Shown: positions 20,266 through 30,689, counted from the first letter of the stretch. The stretch: 64,000 nt of DNA from Odontocerum albicorne (GCA_949825065.1 OX463866.1:1503001-1567000); one strand, 5' to 3'. Notes: generated by a model from the sequence alone, not told the origin. A program made the numbers and translations.

Positions 20266-20574
20266 TAAATCTGTCATCAACCAACCACCTGCAGCCTGCT
20301 TGATACGGTCCATCCAATTCATTGGAATAAGTCTTTGTGGTTTTTATGTAGTTAATTGTTTTTCCTTGGGTACCATTGAGAATCGAATTCAAAGCCCCCG
20401 GGTGGTAGGCAAGTGTCAGGCTACAAGGTTTAACAATATTCAAATGACTATCCATAAACACATACGTGAGCATATGCCCACGAACCCCACAAAGACGGAC
20501 AATCACCCGAACATTATTTTTCATATAAAGTGAGATATCATCAATCAAAAGGAAAGGAAGGGATGGTGGAGAGG

Positions 20575-21045
20575 AAAGGAAAAGAAAAATCAGGAATGAA
20601 ACACGTTATTTTACTGACTAGAAATTAAGAGTTTTTTCAGTCACTTCTTAAAGCGTGTCAAGGACGGAGCGAGTCTAACATTGGTTTGTAACTGACTCCA
20701 GAGTCTCACTGCATGGACAGTAAAGGATGACATAAAAAAAAGAGGAGCGGTGAACTTGAAAGGCCAATAGACAATCTCCGTTTGAGCGTAGCGCTAATCC
20801 ATAATTGGAACATAGCTGAACATTTTCGGCGAGATAAGAGGGGGCGGCGGAACAGTTAAGGATATTATACAATAGAGACAGTATGTGAATTAGGCGTCTA
20901 TTTCTAACATTCAACCAGTTCAATGCCTTCTGGTATGAAGTTATATGATCGTACTTTCGTAGATTAAAAATGAATCTTAGACAAACATTTTGAAGACGGT
21001 GTAATTTGTCCAGCTGTTCCTCTGTAACATCCAAGTAACATACGT
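20575..21045 (-). pseudogene. jockey-like LINE C-terminus (uninterrupted reference copy)
   Basis: A minus frame of 119 codons (20675-21034) reads MDVTEEQLDKLHRLQNVCLR, FIFNLRKYDHITSYQKALNW and RNRRLIHILSLLYNILNCSA, ending near CPCSETLESVTNQ. After a frameshift it would continue to KKLLIS. The same segment occurs at 39840-40140 (-) and at 14226-15170 (+), where a transposon splits it. Catalytic RT blocks are absent. Confidence 0.75.
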
Positions 21046-21059
21046 TATGTATGTAGTAA

Positions 21060-22040
21060 AAGGGTTATAAACAAACATTTGACATACCAAAAAAAGGGTT
21101 TGAAAACGTCTATTAAATGGCAACCAGCTTCACCAAGAGACGTAGTCACTGAGAATTTTCGATTCCTTTTTTTTCTATCGAGTTTTAAATTATTTTAATA
21201 AAGAAAACAAAAGAACTCACCATAGTTGTCGATCAAATATTCTCCTTGGACAACATTTTGCTGCTATTTTCCTTATTACGATGATCCCAATTGGTACCTC
21301 TCTCAGCGGGCCATTCATTTTGCACAAACTAAAATTAAACAATTTTCTAAAATACCATTTATATCTAAAACGTACTGGAAACATTAAGTTCTTTTGTGTG
21401 TCATTTTACGACCCGCATCTCGTTAATATTATTGTGAATTAAGTATAAGAAAAAATTGAATCGACTACGAGACACTTCCAAACTCATTTGTAAAGGAAAA
21501 TGTGAATTAATACTTTTTGTTGTTTGCATGGGAATATTAATAAAATTTGTATATTTTTGGCTTTTTTACAGATTTGAAATGTCACAAACGTCACATAGAC
21601 ACGCACCCAACCAAAGAGACAACAACACTGGAAAATCAGAGACAATATTTTTATGAAATAGTCAGTCGCGACCGACTGTTCAATAAATTTCTTAGCTGTT
21701 TAAAGAACTAAAGAACTCGAAGTTTCAAATAAAATTTAAGTCAGTGTTAAGCTCTGTTAAGTCATAAGCTAGAATTCATAGTCCGACCTTAACACTAAAA
21801 ATTAATTCTAAACTATTTTTTAACTGATCAATTTCATATAAATTTGTCGAAGCTTTCTTAAATAAAGAAGTCGCTTGGTTTTATTACCTCGTTTTATGGA
21901 GCGCATGAAAATCGATTCATATGTAGGCCTCACAATGAGTTCGGGTCTTAATAACGGAGATTTGTAAAATAATATTTAAACCGCTAGAATACCTATAGAA
22001 CAGCCACTAACCAGAGGTTTAAAAACGTCTTCTAGATATT
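21060..22040. other. AT-rich DNA, no feature recognised
   Basis: No frame, TE terminus or repeat could be supported between the LINE fragment and the TTAA palindrome. Confidence 0.35.
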
Positions 22041-22046
22041 TTTTAA

Positions 22047-23650
22047 CCCTTCTTGTCCTGTGATGTGTAACTAGTACACATTGCTTATAAAACTTTAATA
22101 TCTCTATAAATATAATAAATACTCGGTTCAGATTTTACGTATTCTTCCGTAATACATTTACGCATTGAATGAAAAAAGAATATTAATAATAATTAGCACT
22201 TATCGTCACATCAGAGATATTTTATGAAAATCGGGAATAAATTCACCAATACAATCAAACGTATGCTAGTGTGTGACGTAGGTATATTCATTCTAAAAAC
22301 CGCTATGGGTGAGGAAGCGACGCTATTCACGTCTCATTCTCCCTTTACTTCGGTATATGGGAATGCAAGAAATAGAATCTCAGTTGGCAGTTGTTTCTTC
22401 CTTCGAGGTATAACATACACAGTATTAGTGTTCCGAGTTCCGTCTCATTAGCTCACGGGCATTCATACGAGGTGTTCTCGGCGTCCGTTTTGTGAACGCC
22501 TGCCGACGTTTTTTTTTATGTTTTCAGCAATTAAATTTCAATTATTATCACTTTTGACTTCAAATTTAATTAATTTAAGCGATTGGCTATGAATATTCTT
22601 ATTTTTCCGATTTTAAATCGCTCATTTTTACATGTGTATTGAACACACAGCACCGGAACGTACGGATTTTTTTAGCACAGGAAGGGAAAGGTTAACCAAG
22701 AGGGATACACAAAATTTGAGTTTCAGAGAAGAGTTTTGTGTAAAAAAAAACTTATTTATGGCATGTTTGACCGTTTTTAGTATAATGTCAATAGAAATTT
22801 TGCAGTGTTGAAGGTGTTAATTTGTGAATTAATTAATGATGAATTAAGAGAGACACGATAAGGCATATCAACAATGATAGATTTATTTAAATAACCATAA
22901 AATATAAGCACTACGTAAACGGAACTGGAAAAACATATTGTCAATGGTTTGCCCATTCGTTCTTTACATGCATATTAGTATTTTAACTGTTCTGTTTTTG
23001 ATTCTTCACCGATTCCATATAATTGAGCCAAACTCTAATCAAATACGAACCAATGAATGTTTGACCTTACCCTTCCTGCGCTAAAAAAATCCACGCGCTC
23101 CAGTGCTGTGTATTCACATGTAAAAATGAGCGATTTAAAATCGGAAAAATAAGAATATTTACAGACAATTGCTTAAATTAATTAAATTTGAAGTCAAAAG
23201 TGATAATAATTAAAATTTAATTGCTGAAAACATGAAAAAAACATCGGCCGACGTTCACAAAACAGGCAAAGCGACCACCTCAAATGGATTCCCGAGAGCT
23301 ACTGAAACGAGCGAACTGAGATTCTATTCTTGCGTTCCCATATACTGAAGTAGAGCAAGAGTGAGACGTGAATAGCGTCGATCATTACCCATATCGGTTT
23401 TTTTAGGTTGAATATACCTACGTCACACACTGGCACACGTTTGATTGTATTGGTGAATTTATTCCCGATTTTCACAAAATATCTCTGATGTGGCCGATAC
23501 GTGCTAATTATTATTAATATTATTTTTTCATTCAATGCGTAAATGTATTACGGAGGAATACGTAAAATCTGAAGCCAGAATTTATTATATTTATAGAGAT
23601 ATTAAAGTGTTTAGAAGTAATGTGTACTAGTTACACATCACAGGGAAGGG
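22047..23650. mobile_element. 1.6-kb TTAA-flanked palindromic (fold-back) element
   Basis: The element is bounded by TTAA at 22043-22046 and 23651-23654 and starts CCCTTCTTGTCCTGTGATGT, the complement of its right end ACATCACAGGGAAGGG. The two arms (about 22047-22715 and 23065-23650) are inverted copies of each other, including ATTTATAGAGATATTAAAG, GGTGAATTTATTCCCGATTT and TTTAAATCGCTCATTTTTAC. About 350 bp between the arms is single-copy and non-coding. The TTAA target and CCCT ends suggest piggyBac-type mobilisation. Partial copies lie at 36366-36644 and 61895-62295. Confidence 0.85.
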
Positions 23651-23934
23651 TTAAATGGGTTTTATTGAGAAGAGAATCTTTCATGTAGTGTCCTATTTTA
23701 TTATGTTTGTTCAATAACATTTGGTCGAGATGTTTCTATCGTGGGTAAGCAGGAATGATAAACAAGACCCTCTATTATGTTCAACAAATGCCAGAATTCT
23801 TACCGATTGGAAAATACTCCCCTTTTTATGAAAATAGATGTATCTCGAACAAGATTTGAAACCTTAGAATTTGGATGCCAGTTTCTGGTATTTTTTATTG
23901 TAAACTTGTCAGCAATTTCATTAAAAAATGCATA

Positions 23935-24120
23935 AATACAAACACGCCATTTCCCTCTCGGGATACACAGAGGACAGAGTGTCAGAATTTTCTATCACGA
24001 TACACATCCTTCGTCTCTTCTACATCCATACACCTTCTCAGTTCTCTAATTCCTTTTACGTTTCCTTCTAACAAAATATAATTTCACCATGCTTTCCTTG
24101 ATCTTCCTCTACTACGACTC
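23935..24120 (-). repeat. LINE 3' tail
   Basis: ACGCCATTTCCCTCTCGGGA, CACATCCTTCGTCTCTTCTA and CATCCATACACCTTCTCA follow the same order as the LINE tail at 52320-52500 and the units of the 8041-8995 array. No ORF2 sequence is attached. Confidence 0.55.
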
Positions 24121-24323
24121 TCACTCACATTTTTATTTAAGTAATAAGTATTGACTTCTATGGAATGAATAATTTAAATGTACTCGTATATTGCACATAA
24201 TTTTTTCGCATTTTCATTTAAAAAAAACGTCAAATTGTTCAAATCAAAAAATATGCTCAAACATAGCACTGTCCCATCCCTAGTAAAAGGAATTATCTTC
24301 GCATCTCTCATACAATTTACTTA

Positions 24324-24720
24324 TCAACCTCTGCAATACATATCCTGTATTTTCGCTATGATTTCTGGTGTTGATGCACTTTTTGGACGTCCTGAGCGTG
24401 GATCGTCTTCAACGCTTGTACGGCCACGCTTAAACTCCAAAACCCATCGGTGAACGGTTGGAAATGAAGGAGAAGACTCCTTTAATACTTTCACCATCTT
24501 TGCATGGATCTCAGTAGCCGATAAACCTTCCAAAACAAATAATTTAATCACTGCACGATATTCGGATTTTTCCATTGTTAAAAAATACACTGACACGTCA
24601 ACTTCAAATGGCTTGTAAACAAAGAATGAATTGACAGATCGAAATGAAATTTTGAGTTCGTTCTTATGAAAGATGAAATATTAAAATGGTATAGAAATTT
24701 TGGTTTTTCTACTGCTCCAT
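24324..24720 (-). pseudogene. mariner 5' end with transposase N-terminus
   Basis: The minus strand encodes MEKSEYRAVIKLFVLEGLSA, TVHRWVLEFKRGRTSVEDDP and RSGRPKSASTPEI, a typical mariner N-terminal DNA-binding domain with its GRTSxEDxPRSGRPxS linker. The frame ends at the 24324 stop shortly after. A 5' UTR and putative terminus (complement of TTTCAAAACTTTTTGACTAA near 24750) lie to the right. The catalytic domain is missing. Confidence 0.8.
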
Positions 24721-24786
24721 AGATGTCGCTTTCAAAACTTTTTGACTAACCTATTACAATAGCATATGCATACAGCAATCGACAAA

Positions 24787-25033
24787 AAGTACCCAGCGGT
24801 AAGTAATACACATCGGGCTTAAGAAAGAGACTGTCGGCCATAATCGACAAACTTCGGTTTTGTAGAGCGTCGTCTCTGTCATTCATACACGTGTTCCGTC
24901 GCAATTTGTCAGTCCCCCCGGACTGTTAGCGCATTGTGCGACAGAGACGACGCTCTACAAAGCCGAAGTTAGCCGATTATGGCCGACAGTCTCTTTCTTA
25001 AGCCCGATGTGTATTACTTACCGCCGGGTACTG
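24787..25033. mobile_element. TA-flanked palindromic MITE, copy 2 (longest)
   Basis: This 247-bp copy has both arms almost complete. GTAAGTAATACACATCGGGC at the left is inverted as GCCCGATGTGTATTACTTAC at the right, and GAGACTGTCGGCCATAATCG is inverted as CGATTATGGCCGACAGTCTC. TA follows at 25034-25035; the left flank is AA, so the left TA has probably mutated. The centre holds CGGACTGTTAGCGCATTGTG. Confidence 0.85.
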
Positions 25034-25174
25034 TACATAGATTTCCATTCAACATTTGAAATGCTCTGAAATCGTACGAAATACAAATGGGATGAACGAA
25101 AACATATTTTTTTTTTATCGTGACAGATGTTTTTAGTAAAATAAAAGAGTTTTGTAAAGACATATTATATTATC

Positions 25175-25258
25175 TATAATATAATATATATACATACATA
25201 CACACACGCACGCGCACATGCACGCACGCACGCGCGCGCGCACACACACACACACACG
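25175..25258. repeat. Compound microsatellite (TA/CA/CG)
   Basis: A TATA-rich start passes into ATACATACACACACGCACGC, then GCGCGCGCG, then (CA)n. Polymorphic length is expected. Confidence 0.9.
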
Positions 25259-25319
25259 AATTTATCGAAATATAAGAGGTGAGTGGAAAAATATTGTGAT
25301 TTTGTGTAAATTATGTGTT

Positions 25320-25410
25320 AAATGATGGGTTCGAATCCTGAGATAGAGCGCCCTTGATGAGAGCTTGCCTCCTAAAGGGCGCTATATAAATTAATATTTT
25401 ATTATTATAA
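25320..25410. repeat. Third SINE-like family, tail copy
   Basis: GGGTTCGAATCCTGAGATAG, a B-box-like start, is followed by AGAGCTTGCCTCCTAAAGGG, CGCTATATAAATTAATATT and an ATTATTATA run. It matches 27905-28000, where GGGTTCGAATCGATATCTGG precedes the same tail. Confidence 0.55.
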
Positions 25411-25431
25411 GTATTAATTTATGGATAAAAA

Positions 25432-25620
25432 CTAATCAAGCATCGATTGCTTTGTGTTTTTAATCCTTTCATGTGACATCCCGCTGGCACCCAGATTTTT
25501 AAAAAAGGATTCGATCTGGTTGATATTGCCACATGTGAATAAGCTTGCCAGATTGGTTAAAACATTTAATCCGTTTATTTTTACTAAACAGCTTCTTGCA
25601 ATTTTTTTTTCGATAAAAAC
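25432..25620 (-). repeat. Degenerate tRNA-SINE copy
   Basis: The minus strand keeps the SINE order. Visible on the plus strand are AGCTTGCCAGATTGG, the CACATGTGAATAAG region and CCCGCTGGCACCCAGATTTT. The 69-codon minus frame over it is therefore not a gene. Confidence 0.5.
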
Positions 25621-25804
25621 AAATGAGTCATCAGGCAACATTTATGTTTATAAAATTTGAGCCGGCGCTTCCTTTACGTCGGTATCAGAATTAGAATTGT
25701 CTTATTTCAATTTTTTATCAGTCAATTTTTAAAGTTACTCATTCCTAAGACAATAACCGTTGACATCCAATAATATCTACAGCGTCATACGTGAAACGTA
25801 GTTA

Positions 25805-25970
25805 CAGTACCCGGTGGTAAGTAATACACGTCGTTTGTAGAGCGTCGTCTTTGTCGCACGATGCGCTAACAGTCCGGTCCGGTAACGACTGACAAATTGC
25901 AACGGAACACGTGTATGGATGACAGATATGACGCTCTACAAACGATGTGTCTACTTACCGCCGGGTACTG
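25805..25970. mobile_element. TA-flanked palindromic MITE, copy 3
   Basis: The 166-bp element runs from CAGTACCCGGTGGTAAGTAA to TACTTACCGCCGGGTACTG, with TA at 25803-25804 and 25971-25972. The middle contains GTAGAGCGTCGTCTTTGTCG and its partial inverse GACAGATATGACGCTCTAC. Confidence 0.88.
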
Positions 25971-26061
25971 TACGCTATATCAACAAAGTTTATTTTTGTC
26001 AACAATTACGTTATAGCGAAGTATTACTGTAATGAAAAATTACAAAATAAATTGCAATAAA

Positions 26062-26067
26062 ACTTAC
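26062..26067 (-). promoter_or_regulatory. Candidate splice donor after small ORF 1
   Basis: The minus strand reads GACGTAAGT, a consensus donor, 59 nt after the stop codon of the ORF at 26127-26306. The paralogous ORF has GTAAGT 60 nt after its stop (28772-28777). The matching spacing suggests a real exon boundary in both. Confidence 0.5.
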
Positions 26068-26095
26068 GTCATTATCTCTGGAACTTGTTTTCGAT

Positions 26096-26126
26096 TAGTT
26101 GATAAAACTATGTGTTTTATCAACTA
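26096..26126 (-). other. Perfect 13-bp inverted repeat abutting the stop codon of small ORF 1
   Basis: TAGTTGATAAAAC, a 5-nt loop and GTTTTATCAACTA begin directly after the TAA stop on the minus strand. The transcript could form a 13-bp hairpin. The paralogue at 28838 has no matching hairpin, so it may be incidental. Confidence 0.6.
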
Positions 26127-26306
26127 TTACAGGGGTTTCTTTTCCGGGGCTGTCCTAAATCTTTCCAAAAATTGTAAAAATGATGGCAGAGGGAAAAAAC
26201 AAAGATAAAAACCACCGAAATAGTAATGTACGATTGATAATACGACCATGAAGAACAATACCATAAAATAAATAAAGAAAGTACATAAATAATCTATGAA
26301 TTCCAT
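26127..26306 (-). CDS. Small hydrophobic (membrane) protein, paralogue 1, 59 aa
   Basis: The start was taken at 26306 because the upstream context AAAATGGA and the first residues (MEFID) parallel the second copy (MDLIE). An in-frame ATG lies 8 codons upstream. Residues 6-27 are very hydrophobic (FFIYFMVLFFMVVLSIV) and suit a transmembrane segment. Residues 28-41 are YYFGGFYLCFFPLP, identical to the paralogue at 28838-29032, and the tail is basic/polar and ends KKPL. In that 14-codon block the two copies differ at eight synonymous sites and no non-synonymous site, which indicates past selection on the protein. A GTAAGT donor lies 59 nt after the stop, so this may be an exon of a longer transcript. 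The family is not recognised and no function is proposed. Confidence 0.6.
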   Translation of the reverse strand: MEFIDYLCTFFIYFMVLFFMVVLSIVHYYFGGFYLCFFPLPSFLQFLERFRTAPEKKPL

Positions 26307-26879
26307 TTTTAAAACTTGGATAGCTTTCAAACGATGTTACTTTCGAGTAAAAATATAACTATATTGTGTTTATTTTTGTTATCAAATAGCTATGAAAAAT
26401 CAAGCACTAATAAATTTCCCAATCAGATATTAGTCAGCTATCTATTGTAATGTCTTCTCTACCTCACAAACAAATGATTTGTTATCGGCGTCTAAAGTTT
26501 TTCAGTGTTGCCATAACTGATTTTTCCTGATTACTCTCTTGATGGTGGATGATTTTTTAGGGAGGGGAATCTATGTTTTTTTAATACAGATGCTAGAACC
26601 AAATCAATGGGTAAATAACATTGTTTGCGTAAGGTAAACTTGTTGATAAAAGGAATGTCATTTTTAATTGGCAATATTTTAAACCCTTTGGCAACTAACT
26701 TTATTTATCAAAAATAACCTATAAAACCGTTCTTAAATAATATTAGTTATTAGGCATTCCATTGTATAAAGAGGATGATGTGTGTCAATAGCAATTTGAA
26801 GGAAATAAGGCAGGATGATATAGGAATACACTATAAATTAAAGGAAAATTTAATGCGAGTAGAATTGAACGGACAGGGG

Positions 26880-27000
26880 ATACTCATAATTAAGTAAAGA
26901 TTGTATGTGGTGCGCAGAGGACAGTCAAAGAAAATATAGTTGACGGTCTCATCACCCATTCCACACGTACATGTAGGGCTTTATTTTACATGAGTTTTAT
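26880..27000 (-). pseudogene. LINE ORF2 C-terminal knuckle remnant
   Basis: The minus strand reads PTCTCGMGDETVNYIFFDCP then LRTTY. CxCGxxxETxxHxxFxCP is the terminal zinc-knuckle pattern of jockey-type LINE proteins, here with the histidine changed to asparagine. About 40 codons can be recognised. Confidence 0.5.
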
Positions 27001-27220
27001 AAAGGTGGATTCTTATCAAAGAGTGATCTGTTCTTATCCTGCATGTGACAGACACAATGCGTTTGGACAGGTTTCTTGTGTGGAATCAAGGTTTAGTGGA
27101 TATTTTATCCTGGATATTCCTGTATGCAACACCTTTATTGCTACAAGACAGAAGTAAACGTTGAAAGTCAGAGTAATCGTAGAAGTTTTATAGATATACA
27201 AGAGGCTAAATACATGTATC

Positions 27221-27315
27221 ATTCGAGAGGAGCAGCATAGTGCGGGGTTCGAACCGATGACCTTCCGCATGGAAGTCCAATGCGTTACCGCGCGGCCATG
27301 CACCTCACGTGAATG
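27221..27315 (-). repeat. Second tRNA-derived SINE family, copy 1
   Basis: The complement reads GTGCATGGCCGCGCGGTAAC (A-box-like), GCGGAAGGTCATCGGTTCGA and ACCCCGC, where GGTTCGAACC is a perfect B-box. The same sequence is on the plus strand at 56382-56480. The absence of a foldable cloverleaf and the extended 3' part argue for a SINE and not a tRNA gene. Confidence 0.65.
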
Positions 27316-27704
27316 ATACTCGTATATTTGTAAAAGCAATCGCCATGTTGTATGAAGATAGTGGTGCGTGTGTAAGAGTAAATTAAGAACTTGCTGAGTG
27401 GTTTAAAATTACTAAAGGCGTAAAGCAAGGGTGTGATATGTCACCTTGGTGGTTCAATTTATGTATAGATTCATGAACGAGCAGTGTTGTACGATAGAAG
27501 AACCAGTATACGACGAACCCAACACAATAACAAAGTAATTTTTTTTTCTGCCATTTATTAGTTTTCTGTTTTTCTCTTAATCTACATGTACTCGTACAAG
27601 GGTGTGGTCTGAAAAAAATCTGATGTTCTCGAGGTCGGGCTCGCCCTATATTATGGGGTTTACTCATATGTATCGTATTATTGTATTACATTTTCGTTGT
27701 ATAC

Positions 27705-27885
27705 AGTTCCACCTGGCGAGCATATTGCCATGTGGCAATCTCTTCCAACCAACCAGAAAGAGGTCTTAAGTGAAAACCTTACTAGAATCCTTTTAATAAA
27801 AGCTGGGATCTAGCGGAAGTCGAACCCGCAATCTTCGGGTTTGAAGATAGACGTCTTACCAACCTAACCACGGAGGTCATCTGTA
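27705..27885 (-). repeat. tRNA-derived SINE
   Basis: GCCATGTGGCAATCTCTTCC, AACCAACCAGAAAGAGG, GCTGGGATCTAGCGG and a degenerate B-box complement (GTCGAACCCGC) followed by CCTAACCACGGAGGTC show a near full-length minus-strand copy of the main SINE family. Confidence 0.8.
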
Positions 27886-27904
27886 TCTATTTTGTAGTAT
27901 TTTT

Positions 27905-28000
27905 AATCTGTCAATGGTAGTGGGTTCGAATCGATATCTGGAGCACCCTTGAGGAGAGTTTATTCTCTAAACGGCGCTAAGTAAATTGTCCTTTCTTATT
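27905..28000. repeat. Third SINE-like family, copy
   Basis: GGGTTCGAATCGATATCTGG is followed by AGCACCCTTGAGGAGAGTTT, ATTCTCTAAACGGCGCTAAG and a CTTTCTTATTATTA end. It matches the copies at 25320 and 18755. Confidence 0.55.
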
Positions 28001-28152
28001 ATTAAACATTGAACAATGCTGTCATACGGTTCATTCTAGATTTTTCGAACTATAGAATTAAGGTCATACAAGAATTCAGACCTAAAATATCACTCCTAGT
28101 TTTGTGTGTGTGAATTTATTAAGACAGTCATAGTTTAGTTCTGGTTCAATGT

Positions 28153-28716
28153 ATACTTAAGAAAATGTAGCATGGCCCCTTGACAGTTCACAAATTTGCC
28201 CCAATACAACCTTGTAATGATGTTCAGTAATTTTAATTATTTTATCAACTTTAATATAAGCCTCGATTCTAATCAATAGCAAGTTATTTAGGTAAATACA
28301 TTACATAAAACTAATAATAATGAAAAATTAATACATCTTGTTACAAATTAGCAAAAATGTGGCAGTTTGTTAAAATCAAATAATATTTGATGACGTTCGT
28401 CAAAAGTCACTACGTTAGTCTGCATTGGCTAGGGATGAGGTATACGATAATTGGATTTTCGATTTTTTTATACCTAAAATTAAATGTTCGTAATAGGTAT
28501 TAATTCATAGTGGATCTTGGCCTATTTAAAGATAGATACAAATCATACAACACATTAGAAAGTCAGTTTAATGAAAATTAGGAATTAAAACGTCAGTTTA
28601 GAGAAAAACAATTTTTCGATTTATAAAAAAACGATTCGATTTGTAAAAATAAACGATTTTACCCCATCCCTTTGAGACATGACATTTCAAATGTCCTACA
28701 TTTTCTCAAGTTATAG
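28153..28716. mobile_element. GTAGCATG MITE, copy 1
   Basis: About 560 bp with terminal inverted repeats ATACTTAAGAAAATGTAGCA and TCCTACATTTTCTCAAGT. Three more copies occur (40844-41422, 55458-56033, 61261-61824), sharing CAATACAACCTTGTAATGA, ATATAAGCCTCGATTCTAAT and AGTGGATCTTGGCCTATTTA. The interior is non-coding. The superfamily is uncertain. ATAG or TATAG at the outer ends is part of the repeat. Confidence 0.8.
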
Positions 28717-28771
28717 TAACACTCAATATAATATTGGACAATTAGTTTAAGAATCGTTTAGAAATAAAATC

Positions 28772-28777
28772 ACTTAC
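28772..28777 (-). promoter_or_regulatory. Candidate splice donor after small ORF 2
   Basis: The minus strand reads CAAGGGTAAGTGA, with the donor GT at 28777-28776, 60 nt after the ORF's stop codon. The position parallels the donor after small ORF 1. Confidence 0.5.
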
Positions 28778-28837
28778 CCTTGATTAAAAATAGAAGTAGT
28801 GTATTGTATGATTAGAATTTAATAGATTGTTTTTATA

Positions 28838-29032
28838 TTATTGTTTGCAACCTTTAAAAAACCACTTTAAAAAATTCAAAAATTTAGGCAATGGAAAGAA
28901 GCAAAGATAAAATCCACCGAAATAATATATATCGATCCATAACACCACGAATAACAGAAATAACAATAGATTATTTAAAGACAATAATAATGAAATAGGC
29001 AAAGAATAGTTAAACATTTCAATCAAATCCAT
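28838..29032 (-). CDS. Small hydrophobic (membrane) protein, paralogue 2, 64 aa
   Basis: The ORF starts at ATG 29032 in the context GAAAATGGA, as in paralogue 1; an in-frame ATG two codons upstream is less likely. Residues 1-10 (MDLIEMFNYS) precede a long hydrophobic stretch, SLLLSLNNLLLFLLFVVLW (residues about 14-32), then YYFGGFYLCFFPLP at 36-49 and an amphipathic basic tail with FLNFLKWFF. Conservation with the copy at 26127-26306 is confined to the start, the YYFGG-FFPLP block and FLxFL. Synonymous-only change in the core argues for coding function. The ORFs lie 2.5 kb apart in tandem, so a gene duplication or alternative exons are both possible. No known family is recognised. Confidence 0.6.
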   Translation of the reverse strand: MDLIEMFNYSLPISLLLSLNNLLLFLLFVVLWIDIYYFGGFYLCFFPLPKFLNFLKWFFKGCKQ

Positions 29033-29324
29033 TTTCAAAGTTTGTTCTCAAACACATGAAAATAACTGTTCCACATGCCTTGTTAATTTAAAGATTTTGT
29101 ATTGATAAAAGTTCTGACACTTTTTGTAACAAAATTATTTAAAGAGCAATTATTAAGCATTGCAACATCGATTATTAACCCTTTCTCTGCTGTTTTTTTT
29201 TAAATAATTAAGTGCGTTAAAAGCAGTGCTTTTTTTTAAATGTGCCGGGGCTCACTTCTTATCATGCCTTTTACTAAACAAAATTGTCTTCGAATACCAT
29301 TTAAATGAAAATAAAAGCAGTTAC
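29033..29324. other. AT-rich DNA upstream of small ORF 2
   Basis: No TE end or repeat was recognised. If the small ORFs are transcribed on the minus strand, this would be their 5' region. No obvious TATA box was selected among the many AT runs. Confidence 0.3.
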
Positions 29325-30130
29325 GTAAAAACCTTACCGTTTTTAAGTTATTCGGACTTTTGTATAATTTCGTTATTTTCTTGATTTTTATTTTTAACTA
29401 GTGCAAGTTTGTCTTGTGTGTGAAGCTGATGGGAGGGCCGTCGGTCCTAAGAGCGGCTTCGGGAATGTGGTGGGGACCTCCACCTCTCTCTTTCTCTCCA
29501 CACTCTATGAAAATATTAAATTATTTGATTTTTTTACAATTTTATCTTATATTTATTCTTCAGTTGTAGATTTTTATTTATCTGTTAAACTTTAGATTTG
29601 ATATGTCAAATCTAAAGTTAAACAGTATACAGGGTGTCCTACGGGACACTCTGTATATTGAGTGAATCATATTTAGGGTGATGATAGATTGGGTCAAGAC
29701 ATACCAGAATATCAAAACTTGACCTACGTAAAAACCTTACCGTTTTTAAGTTATTCGGACTTTTGTATAATTTCGTTATTTTCTTGATTTTTATTTTTAA
29801 CTAGTGCAAGTTTGTCTTGTGTGTGAAGCTGATAGGAGGGCCGTCGGTCCTAAGAGCGGCTTCGGGAATGTGGTGGGGACCTCCACCTCTCTCTTTCTCT
29901 CCACACTCTATGAAAATATTAAAGTATTTGATTTTTTTACAATTTTATCTTATATTTATTCTTCAGTTGTAGCTTTTTATTTATCTGTTAAACTTTAGAT
30001 TTGATATGTCAAATCTAAAGTTAAACAGTATACAGGGTGTCCTACGGGACACTCTGTATATTGAGTGAATCATATTTAGGGTGATGATAGATTGGGTCAA
30101 GACATACCAGAATATCAAAACTTGATCTTA
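29325..30130. repeat. Two tandem 403-bp units in the left arm
   Basis: GTAAAAACCTTACCGTTTTT recurs at 29325 and 29728, with a diverged start of a third copy at 30131, each 403 bp apart. The units differ at only a handful of sites. Each contains an identical-looking 64-codon plus frame beginning at GTG (29401 and 29804), which is a repeat product. Confidence 0.9.
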
Positions 30131-30689
30131 GTAAAAACCTTACCATTTTTAAGTTATTTGGACTTTTGCAAAATTTCGTAAAATCCCTCCCTACCTTGCG
30201 TCAGATTTTTTTGCTGCGTTGTGTACAAATCACCATTTTCGTAATTATTTTATCATGAAATACTTTTGAATAGTAGCCTTATCTATCACATACAAAATGA
30301 TTTCCAAAATTATTAGGGGTGTACAAAAAAATTACTTGAAACTTTTTACGCTAAACTTTGGCCATCTGTGGTAAAAAAAATGTACTGGGCATTTCCAGAA
30401 TACTACTTTAAACAGTTGTTCATTTAATAGAGATTTCAGAATAGTGCAACACTATTAGATTTTTTTACGGAAATCGAAATAATACACTATTTTTTTATTC
30501 AAAAGGGACTGATTCTGACCATAGTTCAAGTAAAATGTATTAATGCAAAATATACTTCATTTGCTTTCTCGTAGCGCGCCTATTGTAACATTAATGTGCA
30601 AGTTTGTGTGATTTAATTTAATGATGATGATGATGAATGAAACACAAATTAAAATGTTAAAAAAATGTTTTATTCAATGAATTTTACAG

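Noticed and set aside
25432..25641. 69-codon minus-strand ORF near the small membrane ORFs, considered as their next exon
   Set aside because: The sequence aligns with the main SINE family (GCCAGATTGG, CGCTGGCACCCAGATTTT), so the frame is incidental.
29401..29998. Two nearly identical 64-codon plus-strand ORFs
   Set aside because: They lie in the duplicated 403-bp arm of a fold-back element, start with GTG, and are near-identical simply because the DNA is duplicated.
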